DNA from: Hofstenia miamia
Lineage: Eukaryota; Xenacoelomorpha; Acoela; Hofsteniidae
Length of the DNA: 64,000 nt
Reading direction: 5' to 3'
Assembly (NCBI GenBank): GCA_900660155.1
Contig: CABFPE010000045.1
Span: 1,587,715-1,651,714, forward strand
Below, piece by piece: positions 11,011 through 22,422 of the stretch. Within the stretch, counting starts at the first letter, position 1, and each line of letters begins with the position of its first letter. A model generated the notes under the pieces. It saw only the letters and a list, made by a program, of their open reading frames with translations. It was not told the DNA's origin and did not search any database. The position numbers and the translations under genes were made by a program.

Positions 11011-12040
11011 CATGATTTGTTAATTTAATACGTCTTAGAATGGAACTTGTTCTCATTTGCGTGTTCATTTTTACTATGATAATAATAATAATAGATATAG
11101 TTGCAACTTGTTTTAATCCCTTTCAAATTTGCGTTGAATACATCTCACGATTTCTAAAAGTAAGACAATTTGCAAGCAAATCTGCAGCTTCTGTAATCAA
11201 TAAGTTTAAAGACATTATTTGTACTAATGGAATGCACTCACAGAGTTATAGATGACAATGTACCATTCTGATAGTGTGACTTCAGAATGTTCTTAATGGA
11301 ATTTGGGATGAACTAAATTTTTAACAATCTGGTGGGGAAACTAGGAATCCCGCGTTTGTAGACTAAATGGGTGTCATACTTTTTCAAAAGATGCCTGCAA
11401 CAAAGTCAAGTAAAGCATTTACTTTCAGTTTCACTGAAAGTGGGTATTGGTTCAGAAACATTAATGAACTTTATTAAAAACCAAATATATTTTGACTAAA
11501 GTTGATTGAATAACATCTAAATTAGAAGCATCCTTAGCTTAGAAACAAAAGTCTCCAATATTAGCTTAGAGGTATTTGATGTGGTTTGCAGTAGCTCCTT
11601 TTTTGCTAACACCAAGCACATAATTCATGTATGTGTTGTCGGTTCATTGTATTTTGACTGATGAAAAATATCTTTTGATTATTGAACTTGTGAGAGGCAT
11701 TGTACATATTGAGGCATACTGCTTAGATAGGTTCGGGAATACAGCAGTATAGATCATATGCAAAACGTCTTTAAGATTTCACTCACTTAAATTCCTCCGC
11801 TGTTATTATGGTACGCGTATGTATCACTCAGCAGAAGGTATACTAATAACATACATTGCCACAATCTCAATAATGATCGATTAATTGAGGAAGTCTTCAC
11901 TATCTGAGAGGAAGCAGGAAGCACTTCTCATCACCTCGCATGCATAATCAGAATCCTGATTCTCGAACTCCAATACTAAAATGTAAAGAACTTAGAAGTT
12001 AAAAGGATGCATTATTATCATTTGAAGGAAGAACATAATT
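11011..12040. other. Intergenic DNA, nothing recognised
   Basis: Short open frames only (for example 11040-11255, Ile-rich and low in complexity). No repeats paired. Confidence 0.4.
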
Positions 12041-12425
12041 ATCCACATCAACATAGAAGGCCGAATCTATTGAGGCATGGCGTTCTGCTTCCATCTTTTA
12101 GAAATATCAAGCATGACTGTAGTATCTATAAGCTCATTCATAGCATCCTTGAGTACCCCCAAGAATGTTATAGCAGAATTTGCTGTAATACGGGCATTTT
12201 CTAAGGCCTTAATTGCAAAGTTTTCTAGATTCAAAACCTGGTTATGAGAAGAAAATTAAACGATTCATCGATCCGAAACAGTATCTCACAAGCATTACAT
12301 CCAAAGTTAGTGTCGTGAATAGTGCTGAAAATATAAGGACACTCTAAAGCCTTTCTAAGAGCCTAGTGCATGACTGCAGCTTCATTAACCATTTTATGTC
12401 CATTTCTTGTGAAACTTCCTTGGCA
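12041..12425 (-). pseudogene. Unidentified decayed protein-coding stretch
   Basis: On the minus strand, protein-like segments follow one another in different frames. They include CPYIFSTIHDTNFGCNACEI and ARITANSAITFLGVLKDAMN. Composition and continuity are far better than in neighbouring random frames. I do not recognise the family. It might be a transposon or virus-like structural gene or a dead host gene. It is broken, with a few breaks, and looks old. Confidence 0.4.
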
Positions 12426-12429
12426 TTGA

Positions 12430-13884
12430 TATGACTTAGAAACGAAGTAAAATGATATATAAATACATTAGATAACATTAACTTTTTTCGGTAAGAGGGA
12501 CCAAATCAATAGAAAGGGTGGGACCCCAATGGCGTTACAGGCATTGGCTCTGCGTAGAGATATACATAGCAATTTTTCGCAAAAATACTATAAAACTTGT
12601 TTTTAAGAGACAGTTAAACACCAGAATTAGGTGATTCTAGAATAGAAAGTGAATTGGCAGTTGCTCGGCTACCAATTAGTTGACACTGCCAAATTGCATA
12701 TGAGTTCTCCCTATGGAATGGTTAATTTTTGAATGGGTGTCAGAATTTTTTCAGTTGGTGCATGGCACCCACAATACCTGACTAAGTGTTGAAACATTTA
12801 AGATGATCTACAAGAAAGGTCTTGATTTTCACCTATCATTATTTGACTACCAAACACTTTTGCTATTTTCGGATTTGTTCCCAGCTCAACTTTTTTACAA
12901 TCGCAAACTTTGATCAAACAAGCTAAAACCAGTCATACTTAAGAAACCTAAGCAAAAAGAAAGGAAGAACCTCCAAAAAAGCATTTGAAATATTACAATA
13001 AGTCTGCCATGAACCTCCAGATATAAGCCTCTGTGAATATGGAAAGGTAACCAAGCTGAACAACAGAATTTGAAGGATAGTTGCAAAAGGTTGTACATTC
13101 GATCCTATACAATAAAGGTTAAAACAGATGATTCCCATTAATCAATCAATAATAAGATTGACAAATTACAGATGGAGAAGAAAAGGAAGCGAGGAATAAA
13201 TGTACAAATCGAAACAAATCCTCGTCAGAACTTCTATGGATATCATGTAAACTCTTCCATGTATTTTCGTAATCAACTTAGAAGGAGAGATAATTCGGTA
13301 ATTTAGACATTGCACAACAATAAACAAACTTCTGTGCAAAATCTTTTAGTGAGTACAGTGAATGTACTGTTCGGTCAACATCTTATATTTGTACATATAA
13401 ATGAGCAATTTCAATAAATCTTACAACACTAATTTATTTCACTTAAAATGTCAAGTGCCTCTCAACCAATGCAAATGACTGTGACGTTCACACCATCAAT
13501 TGAGAAATAATTAAAAAAACTGCAAAATAAATACTATAAAAGGGCTATATATTTTGGCTTTTGAAGAAACTTTTAATAACAATTTAATTTTTTGCTTCTT
13601 AAAAACATCAATCATAAATATTGCATAAATACGTATTCATAATAGGCTACTGTGCTCCAATTCTAAATATTCATTCCTGAAAACAGGCAGAGTTATTCCA
13701 AGGTTCTAATTAAAATATTAACTGCTTCTTAAATAAATTAAGCCAAACTTAATTAAATTTACTGGATGGGTACAATAGTAAAAAGATGTCTATTTGGAAA
13801 ACAGTTCTGCATGGATATTTGAAACTTATTCCGCGGGAAGCATGTATGTATATATATGGATGGATAAATAAATAGATAGATATA
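12430..13884. other. Intergenic DNA with one word shared with the next transposon
   Basis: Within this stretch, the word TTCGCAAAAATACTATAAA plus flanks (about 12578-12607) recurs near the left end of the neighbouring transposon (13941-13971). Overlapping Phe/Leu-rich open frames at 12895-13138 look like chance. Confidence 0.4.
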
Positions 13885-15170
13885 CAGGGTTATCAAAAAG
13901 TAGCACTACAACTCTATTTAAACATAATTTCAAAAAAATAATTCGCAAAAATACTATAAAGCTTGTTTTTAGGAACTTTAAAGTAACAATGTATGCTGAT
14001 TAATTTTACTTATGTTCTGGATTAAAATGACCACCACTTCGAGATAGACAGAGATCCAAATGCTAGAGGCAGAAGACGGCTGTAGCTTGCAACGTTGTGG
14101 AATAATTGATATTGCCGTCTATATCCTTTCTTTAATAACTGAGCAACTTGTAGAATAATGATATTGATAAACAGATATCGTGAGTTGTCCCCAGATCCAA
14201 AAATCACAGCCATTCAGATCTGGGATGTTGGCTGGCCATCTGATATTAAAGCTCCGAGAAATGACACAATTGTTCCCAAATTAAGTTTCAAAAGGTCTTT
14301 TGAAACTTGTGCCGTGCTTGGCATTGCACCACCTCGCTGAAAGATGATTGATGATTGTGGACAAAGCCCGTTTGCACTTGTTTAGTAATCAGTCTGCAAC
14401 ATCTCTTGCTATTCACAGTTACAGTGACATCATCATCTTCGAAGAAATTAAGGAGACAAAAAGAATTTGATCTAAAAAGTGATCTATGGATTGTATAACC
14501 TGTGTTGAATGATTTCATGGGGATTCGAGTATTTCAAGTACTGATTTCATAATTTACATGAAAATGAGTTTCATCTGTACACAATATTGGAATAAAACTG
14601 GGATATTGATTATTTAACACTAACATTTGGTAGCCAATTCCAGTCTTTGCACTGCTGATCTTCGTTAAGAAACTGTAGCAAATAAATTTGATAGTGATCA
14701 AGCACATGTGTTTTTTTCAATATTATGAAGTGATGATTGTACATGCATTGTGTTTGTTACTCGACTAATTGCATTAGTACTGATATTGCCGTGAAATTGG
14801 CAGATACTACTGGAAACTGCTACTGTGGGACATTATTGCTGACTGGGTTGACCTGATCGCTACAAATCATCTACGCTAACGGTTTTTTGTAACATAGAAA
14901 TAGGATTTTCCACCGTTGATTTTCTCAGGCGTTTCATATTTTCTTTTCAGCCCTTTTTGTGTTGTTCCAGAGGGAGACTTACAGCAGGAACAATACAGCT
15001 CGAATAACAAAATACGATCTTGTAACGTTAAACAACTGATATTCTAAAATAGAAAACAATGATTAGTCATCCGCATATATTCACAACAAATGAATGATAG
15101 GAACCAATCAAATTAAACTAATGAAATCTAACCAGCAAAATTAAAATTTGTTGTGCTATTTTCTGATAAC

Positions 15171-15173
<3 letters not shown>
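13885..15173 (-). mobile_element. Mariner/IS630-type transposon, decayed
   Basis: Terminal inverted repeats start AGGGTTATCAAAAAGTAGCAC at the left; the right end matches with three differences. TA borders both sides, and the right one opens into a (TA)n run. The minus strand carries transposase remnants. VTVTVNSKRCCRLITKQVQ and FVHNHQSSFSEVV come before the second catalytic site. IPDLNGCDFWIWGQL follows and is the third-site motif, with Asp where Tc1 has Glu. Stops and frame changes separate these pieces. Length (1.29 kb) is that of a full-size element. Confidence 0.8.

Positions 15174-15213
<40 letters not shown>
15174..15213. repeat. (TA)n microsatellite at the transposon boundary
   Basis: About 20 TA units directly beside the right end of the mariner-type element. 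Confidence 0.95.
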
Positions 15214-15215
<2 letters not shown>

Positions 15216-15651
15216 AGCAATAACTCATCATAATTTTCACTGGTAGTTGTAATATTATTATCAAATACATCGTCATTATTGAAAAGTGTCTGAATCACTT
15301 GACAATTGTACAATATTTAATTCTATAATTGAAGTGACATCACAATCTTCAGTACTGTCTGTACCATTGGAACAGTTTTGCAACTGCTCACAATAAAGAT
15401 TTTCCGTATGTTTTCTTTGAGATTGAAGTATCTTAAAACATTTGTTTGGACATATTGTCTTTATTTCAAACTAACGCTATCCCATCATATGCGTAAAATT
15501 GCACATATTAGTTTCCCGCAATATATATTAAGAATTGCTATAGAACACTTAACATTAACATGACTACGTAAAAGCATTGGTATTAGAAATCTACAATTAA
15601 AGTTAGTCTTTGAAATATATGCATTGTAAATCTTAAATATTTAAAGAGATA

Positions 15652-15711
15652 GGTCAATTGACCTATTCAGGCGTTGAAGGTATATTCAAATTTCAGTTTT
15701 TCTAGGGTTAA
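15652..15711. repeat. Putative piggyBac-like terminus (GGTCAATTGACC motif ending at TTAA)
   Basis: The 12-bp palindrome GGTCAATTGACC followed by TATTCAG starts at 15652, and CTAGGG directly precedes TTAA at 15708-15711. Read from the other strand this is TTAA-CCCTAG, like piggyBac termini. The same palindrome plus TATTCAG or TGTTCAG occurs at 28895 and 29073. The partner end was not found. Confidence 0.5.
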
Positions 15712-16158
15712 GAAAATATATATACTTTTTAGTCTTGGATTATCATATTCTTCATAGAAACTTTCAAAATCATATTTTTTAAAGAAAATCTTGTTTAAAG
15801 AAGTAATCCTAGATAAGGGAATTATAATGTTTGAAGCAGCAGTACTAAATGATCTAGATTACAAAAACAGAAACATTTTAGTACTATTTAACTATTTTTA
15901 CTTCCTCAATACACTTAATGTGGGTTTATTTTGAAAAGTGTTTATATACATTTGAATATATCCAAAACTCATAGAAGTACTGAAATTATAGTTAGGTCAT
16001 ATTTGGGGCACATTTTCACACCATTTTGGATCGGGCCAAAGCCTAAGCTAAGGTCGGGTCAAAATCATTAAAAACTCAAATGAACTTGGGTTGCGTGGGG
16101 TCAAGATTAATTAGTTGATTTTTGGGTTGGGTAGGGTAAAAATTTTTTGACTTATTTA
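15712..16158. other. Intergenic; GC-rich GGGTCGGGT-type segment at 16020-16140
   Basis: A short stretch rich in GGGTC and GGGTTGGG words (16020-16140) resembles termini of the hAT MITE nested just downstream but could not be paired. Confidence 0.3.
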
Positions 16159-16973
16159 CAGTGTCGCTCAAAAGTCTGAGAGCTAGTAAAAATAAATCTA
16201 GTCATATTAGCAGAAACGCCTTTTAGCTTATTACGTAATGAATTGCTTAGTTGATACTTTTAGCAGAGTGGCAAACGGGTCACACCCTACCCGACCCAAC
16301 ACATAGTATGTTGACCTACATTCAGATTTTAACCCGAGTTGTATTTGCAATTGCTTGACAAAACTAACATGAAAAAATGTCATTAACATTAACTTAAGAG
16401 TAGGTTTTATATAGCATAGTAGATTGTATGCTAAATAGAAATGCATGATTGGTTTTCCACTAATATTTCAGGGAAATCCTTCAAAGAATGCATATCTCTG
16501 ACCCGGCAATTTTCAAAATTTCCGAGCAAGTGTGACTCACAATCCGACCAAACATTTCTTTGACCCAACCCGCGGGTCGGGTTGGGTTGACCTGTTTGCC
16601 ATTCTGGCTTTTAGCAATTTATTCGAGAGCAGATTTCTATGCCATTGTATGGTGTAGAACTAGCCTCCACACAAGATAGTCTTCTTGCTGCAGTTCAACA
16701 CTGGTGTCAATTATACAATTTCAAATGGTATCAAAATGACATGAAAAGTCGTCAGAATTCAACTTTATTGAATACTGTTGGAAAATTCTGAAAAGTCATC
16801 TTCCTGAGACGAATCCCACATCTTTTGATGATTTGAAGGAGAAAATTATTCTAGTGTGCGGATAACATATCCCAATAGAGTACTGCGCATCATTACTAAA
16901 ATCAATGCCCTGAAGACCTAGAGACCTAGAAAAATCGATTTTCACCGTTGGTCTCAGACTTTGACCAACACTG
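16159..16973 (+). mobile_element. Tc1-like transposon, decayed, with a hAT MITE inside it
   Basis: The left end starts CAGTGTCGCTCAAAAGTCTG and the right end is the complement of CAGTGTTGGTCAAAGTCTG, each bordered by TA. Plus-strand transposase tail pieces are visible at about 16760-16910. FIEYCWKILKSHLPETNPTS is the third-site Glu region and SFDDLKEKII follows, with stops between pieces. The interior is split by a 343-bp hAT MITE at 16264-16606. Confidence 0.8.
16264..16606. mobile_element. hAT MITE nested in a Tc1 element
   Basis: Inverted ends CAGAGTGGCAAACGGGTCA and the complement of CAGAATGGCAAACAGGTCA, with CCCGACCC blocks just inside. An 8-bp target duplication, ACTTTTAG (16256-16263) and GCTTTTAG (16607-16614), matches at 7 of 8. 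Size 343 bp, non-coding. Confidence 0.85.
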
Positions 16974-17238
16974 TACAGCCGTGGCGACAATTAGTTCTGT
17001 AGTGTTTCCATAATTTAGATACCTTTATTACTTAGTCCTTTATGAGCTAATATAAATGTTTACAGAAAGAAACACTAATTTTAAAAAATGCCTGGGTTAA
17101 ATGCATTTTTTGAATCTCTAGTAAAAAACCTCGACATTTCCTCAGCAAAATATTTGTGATTATTACGATATATTGATTTTAACTATTATAATTAAAATTA
17201 TTTTTGCACAGGTCAATATAATACACTTTTACATTTAA
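16974..17238. other. Short spacer, nothing recognised
   Basis: No repeats or coding sequence recognised between the Tc1 element and the C1 exon. Confidence 0.4.
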
Positions 17239-17388
17239 TCACGTTAGCTTTTGCTTATAATTTAGAAGATCATTTTTTTGTACATTGCATTGGGTGCTGC
17301 ACTCGAATCCAATAAAATCCTTGCACTTTTTGTGTGAAGTGTAACCACATTTTGAACATCGAATTCCTTGTTTGAGAACACCATAAAT
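17239..17388 (-). CDS. Exon with the C-terminal half of a C1 (DAG/phorbol-ester-type) zinc finger
   Basis: The minus-strand frame begins after a splice acceptor (ATCTTTTAG, AG at 17390-17389) with IYGVLKQGIRCSKCG and runs 49 codons to a TGA at 17241-17239. GVLKQGIRC followed by C-x2-C-x4-H-x2-C-x7-C matches the second half of a C1 domain exactly (CSKCGYTSHKKC, then C after seven residues). In known proteins C1 domains fold around two zinc ions; typical ones bind diacylglycerol and atypical ones bind proteins. The first half (His, first two Cys) must lie on an upstream exon at higher coordinates that I could not find. The exon may end the gene at the TGA or splice earlier. Which C1 protein this is (kinase, RhoGAP, Munc13 type and so on) cannot be told. 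Confidence 0.65.
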   Translation of the reverse strand: MYGVLKQGIRCSKCGYTSHKKCKDFIGFECSTQCNVQKNDLLNYKQKLT

Positions 17389-17399
17389 CTAAAAGATCA

Positions 17400-18182
17400 A
17401 AACTTATACTGCTTTTTTAGACAAAATACAAATGGATTTTTAACATAAATTACATAATAAAATTTATGTAATCGGAATAACAGCTACATATCTGTGAAAA
17501 AGTCATTTTGTAAAAATTCATTTCTGGCTCAAAGTAAAATTTTAATAAAACTAATCGTGATGAATTATTATCCAATGTGATGGAATTTCATTATCTATCC
17601 ACAGAATTTGGCAATTGACATTTCTTGGTTTATAATAAATATTGGAAATTCATTACTCCAGAGTACATTGTTTGCTCTACAGCACTATCCTCGTGTGCAT
17701 AATTTTCAATTTTAGACTGACAATGTTCAAAATTCGGAGAACCTTAAAATTTTCATTTCCAATCTTGCTACTAAGCCTGACTATTATTGATTTGACTTCC
17801 AGGATATCTCATTTATTTGCTTAAGAAAATCAGCCTTGTTAATAAACACCGCATTAGATTTTCAAAGAATATACAATTATAAAAACTGAAAATACAAAGC
17901 CGAGAAAAATCATAATTATCTACTTTGTTGAGATGAGACCCTTATGCCATGCGTGGTTCTAGGGGGTGAAAGGGATGCATCGACAAATAGTACAACTTTT
18001 AGGACTTTGCAATATAAGCATGCGTCAATATGTCTCTTATATAGTTAGCTACCATCCAAGACAACATGAAATGAAATTTTTACAACAGAAAAATGACATC
18101 TAAGTTTTGATCATATGCATATATTGTATTGCATTTATACAGCACCGTGTCCCTAAACAAGAATCCCAGACAGGCCCCTGTA
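17400..18182. other. Probable intron of the C1-domain gene, nothing else recognised
   Basis: I looked on the minus strand for the missing first half of the C1 domain and did not find it. Confidence 0.35.
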
Positions 18183-18216
18183 GGACTTCGTAATAATATA
18201 TATTATTTCGAAGTCC
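18183..18216. repeat. 34-bp near-perfect palindrome
   Basis: GGACTTCG and its complement CGAAGTCC enclose AATAATATATATTATT with a single mismatched pair. No element boundaries were established. Confidence 0.7.
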
Positions 18217-18963
18217 CCGTCCCTGTATCAAGTGTTTGCAGCTGGGAATTACTTTAAATCTTCAAAAAACAATTTTCCTAACATTTGGTTGACATCATCC
18301 ATATTTTTAAATTTCATCAATCAAAGTTATTCTATAGAAACATGAATATAATTATTTAATCCATACGTATATAAAAAAATTACAAAATTCTCAATTACAA
18401 AAATTATACTCTCGTACGTATACAGTAGCTTGAAAGTTGCTATGCTTGAAGATCTGTTGAAATTTTCTAACTGAGAAACAAACGGTGTGGACTCTAATTT
18501 CCATTATATTCTCTGCAAAGTGATGTGTTATAATTCACATATTTTTGAAAAATGGATATAAACTGAACAAAACTAATTTTCGAAAAATCTTTTAAAAGTA
18601 GACCTTGACAACCCAAAATCAAGAAAAGTGCTTTAAGTGATGTTCTTGCTACCGAATTTATAGATGAAGGAATCCAATATCATGAAGTGTTCATCAATCA
18701 CATAGAATGGTTCGAAGTCGTTGTCTGTGATAAAATGACAGGAAAATATTTTATCAGTGTTCTCAGCATGAATCATTGCTCAACCATATTGTTTGTAAAT
18801 AAGCATCATGCAGAGGGTGTGCTATAAATTTAACGTTTTTTTAACATCAGTTTTGTTGTCATGAATAACTTATCTTTATCTGTGCATTGCACTTACGAAT
18901 ATTTTATGTATTATTATATATATTTCTATTATTTACAAGAACTTATTCTTCATAAATACATTA

Positions 18964-20590
18964 CAGGAAAAAAGAATTCGGCCACCCATAATTTGTTATA
19001 AATATTTCTAAAAAATGGTCGCCAAGAATGGCATAGTTATTTTGTAATTAGATTTGGAGTTGCAGAAAGAGGAATTCATCAATGTTGAGACATAATGATC
19101 ACTGTTTACTTCTAATCTCAAGGAGAAATGCTACAATGCTTGTAGTTAGCTAATCTTTTCTTTGAAAAATGTATTCGGCCACTTTAGACCAAATCAGAGA
19201 ATCTGTAAAAAATTTAATTGGTTGAGTATTTTTCAGTCTATTTATATTGAAAATGTCTAATAACAGTCTTTCTTCATCATATATGATGCTTAGTTTCGTA
19301 CCTCTTGCTATCCGCGAGTTGATTATCTCCTAACATTTGGAAGGGATGAGTCAACGTAATATAGCCCGATTTGTAGAGCGACCTCGAAGTAGCCTACTGT
19401 CGGGGATATCATCAAACGCTTCACTTCTGAAAACATCATTGCCTCCAAGCCAAAGTCCGGAAGACCTCCAAAACCTCCAAATCAGCTCTTATTTGCCTTT
19501 CAAAGCGATATCCCAAGAAGACTTCAGAGGAATTTTGCTGATAGTCACCTCGTGACGCAAGAACTGTTCGGAACATCCTGAAGAAGTACTCAATTGGGAC
19601 TTTTGTGGCACCCATAAAGCCATTCTTAACCTCAAAGCAAAGATTACGCCGGCTGAGGTGGCCAAGTTGATCAGAGACAATTCGTCTGAACATTGGTCCA
19701 ATGTTATATTTTCCAATGAGTAAAGGTTTGGGCTATAATAATCAAAAAATATGTTGATAAAGAAACCAACTGCGCAGAAGTTCAAATTCTTGCCTCAATT
19801 TACTCGGGCACCATGACGTATGGTGGGAAGTCTGTCATGGAGTGGGGTGCAATATGGAAGTGTGACTTTTGCAAATGTTCAAATCACTGGTACTCTCCGA
19901 AGCTCTCAATATGCTCGGATACTAAAAAAGGAACTTTTGCCTCTCCTTACAAGTGATTTAAGACACTATCAGAATGGTGCCCCATGTCATACCTCCAAAG
20001 AAACGACAAATTTTTTCAACAATAAGTGGGGTTGCTATCCTTGCTGACTGGCCTGGCCAATCTCCAGATCTTAACATTATCGAAAATATGTGGAAAAAGG
20101 TCAAATAACGAATTGGACAGCATACTCTTCACACTGAAGACAAACTGTGGATTGCAATAAAGAAAATATTTTATACAATTCATAACAGCTTTATTGAAAT
20201 ACTTTTTGCTTCCATTCTTGATCGCCTTGAAACTGTTATTCGCTCAAAGGTACACCCTAGAAAATATTAGAAGAGACAATTTTGTTGCTAAGTGCTTGTA
20301 TTGCATCAATTATTAATTTATGTATCATATTTTGAATTTACTTTTTTCGGATTTGCTCATTTGCTTAAATTTTTTCAGGTTCCGAATACATTTTTCCAAT
20401 ACAAGTTTTCAAATTTTGATTAAAAATTAATAGCTAATTGTTATTCTACATATTTTATGGCATTAGACATACAAATTTTCCTTTCTTAATCAAAGTAACA
20501 CTTAGTTATAATTTTAGGCGCACTCTATCCAATGAATGTTCATTATTTATTCAAAATAGCAAGGTGGTCGAATTTATACTTCCAGTACTG
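18964..20590 (+). mobile_element. Tc1-like transposon, decayed, full length
   Basis: The right end is the complement of CAGTACTGGAAGTATAAATT with CGACCACC inside. The left end at 18964 is a diverged match sharing AATTCGGCCACC. TA borders both. Plus-strand transposase pieces are in the expected order. MSQRNIARFVERPRS (helix-turn-helix) is at about 19340. TMTYGGKSVMEWGA comes before the second Asp, then GAPCHTSKETTNFFNNKWG, then ADWPGQSPDLNIIENMWKKV with the third-site Glu. Multiple stops and frame changes make it inactive. A 3' fragment of a sister copy lies at 24937-25360 and lacks an extra segment of roughly 130 bp present here near 20270-20400. Confidence 0.85.
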
Positions 20591-20795
20591 TATGTGTTTT
20601 TGAAAGTTCTATTTTAATATATAAGTATTATGATGTCACAAAATATTGCCAGAAGTCCGACAACGTATCTTGTTTAAGACGTCCAGATAAGCTTACTGAC
20701 GGTTTAATTCAATAATTGTATACTATATTGCTCAGTTTATTGTTATTTGATGGATGCATAGGTAAACTTACTCACATTATGTTGAGGTATATAGG

Positions 20796-21110
20796 GTAAG
20801 GTGGGGCGAATTGGACACGGGGCGCATTGGACAATTCGGACTGAAACTGTTAATTCCATGCTACTGCCGAGATGAGTGAGGCAGTGAATGCGCTGTGATT
20901 GGATAATTGATTGACGCACATTATTCTCATTGTAGTTCATTATTGAGCAGTTTGTGACCATTAAGCATACAGCAAATCAGCTTTGTNCTCCCTGTTTTGG
21001 ACACGTGTAGGCAGGTTCTAGAATTCGACGAATTATATAGTTGTATGTGTGTCATAAAGAGCTTCAAAATCTTCATTCTCGGAAAAGTTGTCCAATTCGC
21101 CCCACCTTAC
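20796..21110. mobile_element. Terminal pieces of a TA-target element with GTAAGGTGGGGCG ends (probably pogo-like), misassembled
   Basis: GTAAGGTGGGGCGAATTGGA begins at 20796 and its complement ends at 21110, near-identical inverted ends in a TATATA context. An N at 20987 joins the left piece to sequence that also occurs at 22724 onward, so the interior here is an artefact. The real interior is probably 22423-22846, which ends in the same terminal repeat. There a degraded plus-strand stretch (VCIVCIAKFG, IHKCTSCQQWVC) recalls the Cys-rich tail of pogo/jerky-type transposases. Confidence 0.55.
20987..20987. other. Single-N assembly join
   Basis: After this N, 20988-21348 repeats 22724-23084 base for base as far as I can see. 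Confidence 0.9.
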
Positions 21111-21348
21111 TATATATTAAAACAAATAGAAAAGTTATAGAATCCAATTACTACAACATCTCAATAAATACGTCTATAGTATTGTGATAAAATAGTTGAA
21201 GGTTGGTCTTGCTGCTCACATTTGGATTTTACAATTTTTGTAGGATAAAAAATTGTGAAAATTAAAAAGTACTTTCTTAGCCACACTTTTTTGAAGTCTC
21301 AGTATGAAAAAGTACTTCGACCCGACACAACCTGCAGGTCGATCAGAC
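20988..21348. repeat. Falsely duplicated segment (copy of 22724-23084)
   Basis: 361 bp bounded by Ns at 20987 and 21349 and matching 22724-23084. It contains one terminal repeat of the pogo-like element. Confidence 0.85.
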
Positions 21349-21349
21349 N

Positions 21350-21459
21350 ATTCCACTATTTACTTGTTCATTGTGCATTGTTGCATTTGATAGCTTTTAC
21401 ACATCGAGTGGCAGAATACAGAGGTAAGTTAACATCGGTTTCTTACTCGCAAATACATA
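21350..21459. other. Isolated 110-bp sequence between two Ns
   Basis: Not found elsewhere in the window. It may be a small contig from another place or haplotype. Confidence 0.5.
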
Positions 21460-21460
21460 N

Positions 21461-22421
21461 AAGTACTTTCTTAGCCACACTTTTTTGAAGTCTCAGTATG
21501 AAAAAGTACTTCGACCCGACACAACCTGCAGGTCGATCAGACCTGCTTCCATCAATTGAAGGAAAGCACCCTATGATACAATATCTAGGAATTAAATAGC
21601 ATCACTAAGTCCGTAAATTGATTCATCCAATGCAACAAAAATATTGCTCTGAACGAGTACAGCTTTAAAGATTTGGGGGCTAATAGTAAAATTGCCTTCA
21701 TTATTTAGTGGGGTTATCATTTCCTTGAGGGACTTTACTAAATATTTACTTGAATTCGGCACTAAGCCCCAAGCCCTCTTGTACTCGCCCATGATTTTGT
21801 TATTTGCATAATGTGATGCAATGAAAACAATAATTACAGTGGTTGAGCAGTGCTCTTACATAAAGCACAAATTTGCCTTACTTACTGATGAAATTTATGT
21901 GTGGTTTTCTCTATAATCCAAAATCTTAAAAGATCGTTGTCGTTTCAGAAAGAAATTAAATTAAACGTAAAACAAACAACTCGATTTGCAAAGCTATTTA
22001 TTAAGCAATCTATGTAGTAGCAATCTAAGTAGATTTTAGTGAAATATTAGATACACAGATCATACCTTCATTGCTGGTACTTCATAACTTATTAATCAAA
22101 TTTCATAATGCCTTATAATAATATCCGAAAATTTCGATAGAGCTATACTATATTAAAATTTGAAAATAATGCTTTGAATTTGACTGGGTTGCGTATCGTC
22201 AAGTCATCAAATAAAGCCATGAACTTCTATAACACTAACTGGACTGGAACAAATGAATAAATAACAGCAACATTTGGCCGATTTCACTCAGTCATTTATT
22301 AATTCCGCTCTTCAATTCACTCATAAAAAAGCGGAATTAATAAATGACTGAGTGAAATCGGCCAAATGTTGCTGTTATTTATTCATTTGTTCCAGTCCAG
22401 TTAGTGTTATAGAAGTTCATG
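21461..22421. repeat. Falsely duplicated segment (copy of 23003-23963)
   Basis: 961 bp bounded by Ns at 21460 and 22422. It matches 23003-23963 with one difference that I noticed (G/A near 21878 versus 23420). The spurious 66-codon minus-strand frame at 21592-21792 appears again at 23134-23334 for this reason. Confidence 0.85.
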
Positions 22422-22422
22422 N

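Noticed and set aside
12895-13138. Phe/Leu-rich minus-strand ORFs resembling membrane segments
   Set aside because: They arise from A/G-rich sequence on the plus strand; no start, splice or family evidence.
21592-21792. Conserved 66-codon minus-strand ORF, repeated at 23134-23334
   Set aside because: The repetition is explained by the false assembly duplication; the translation has no family signature.
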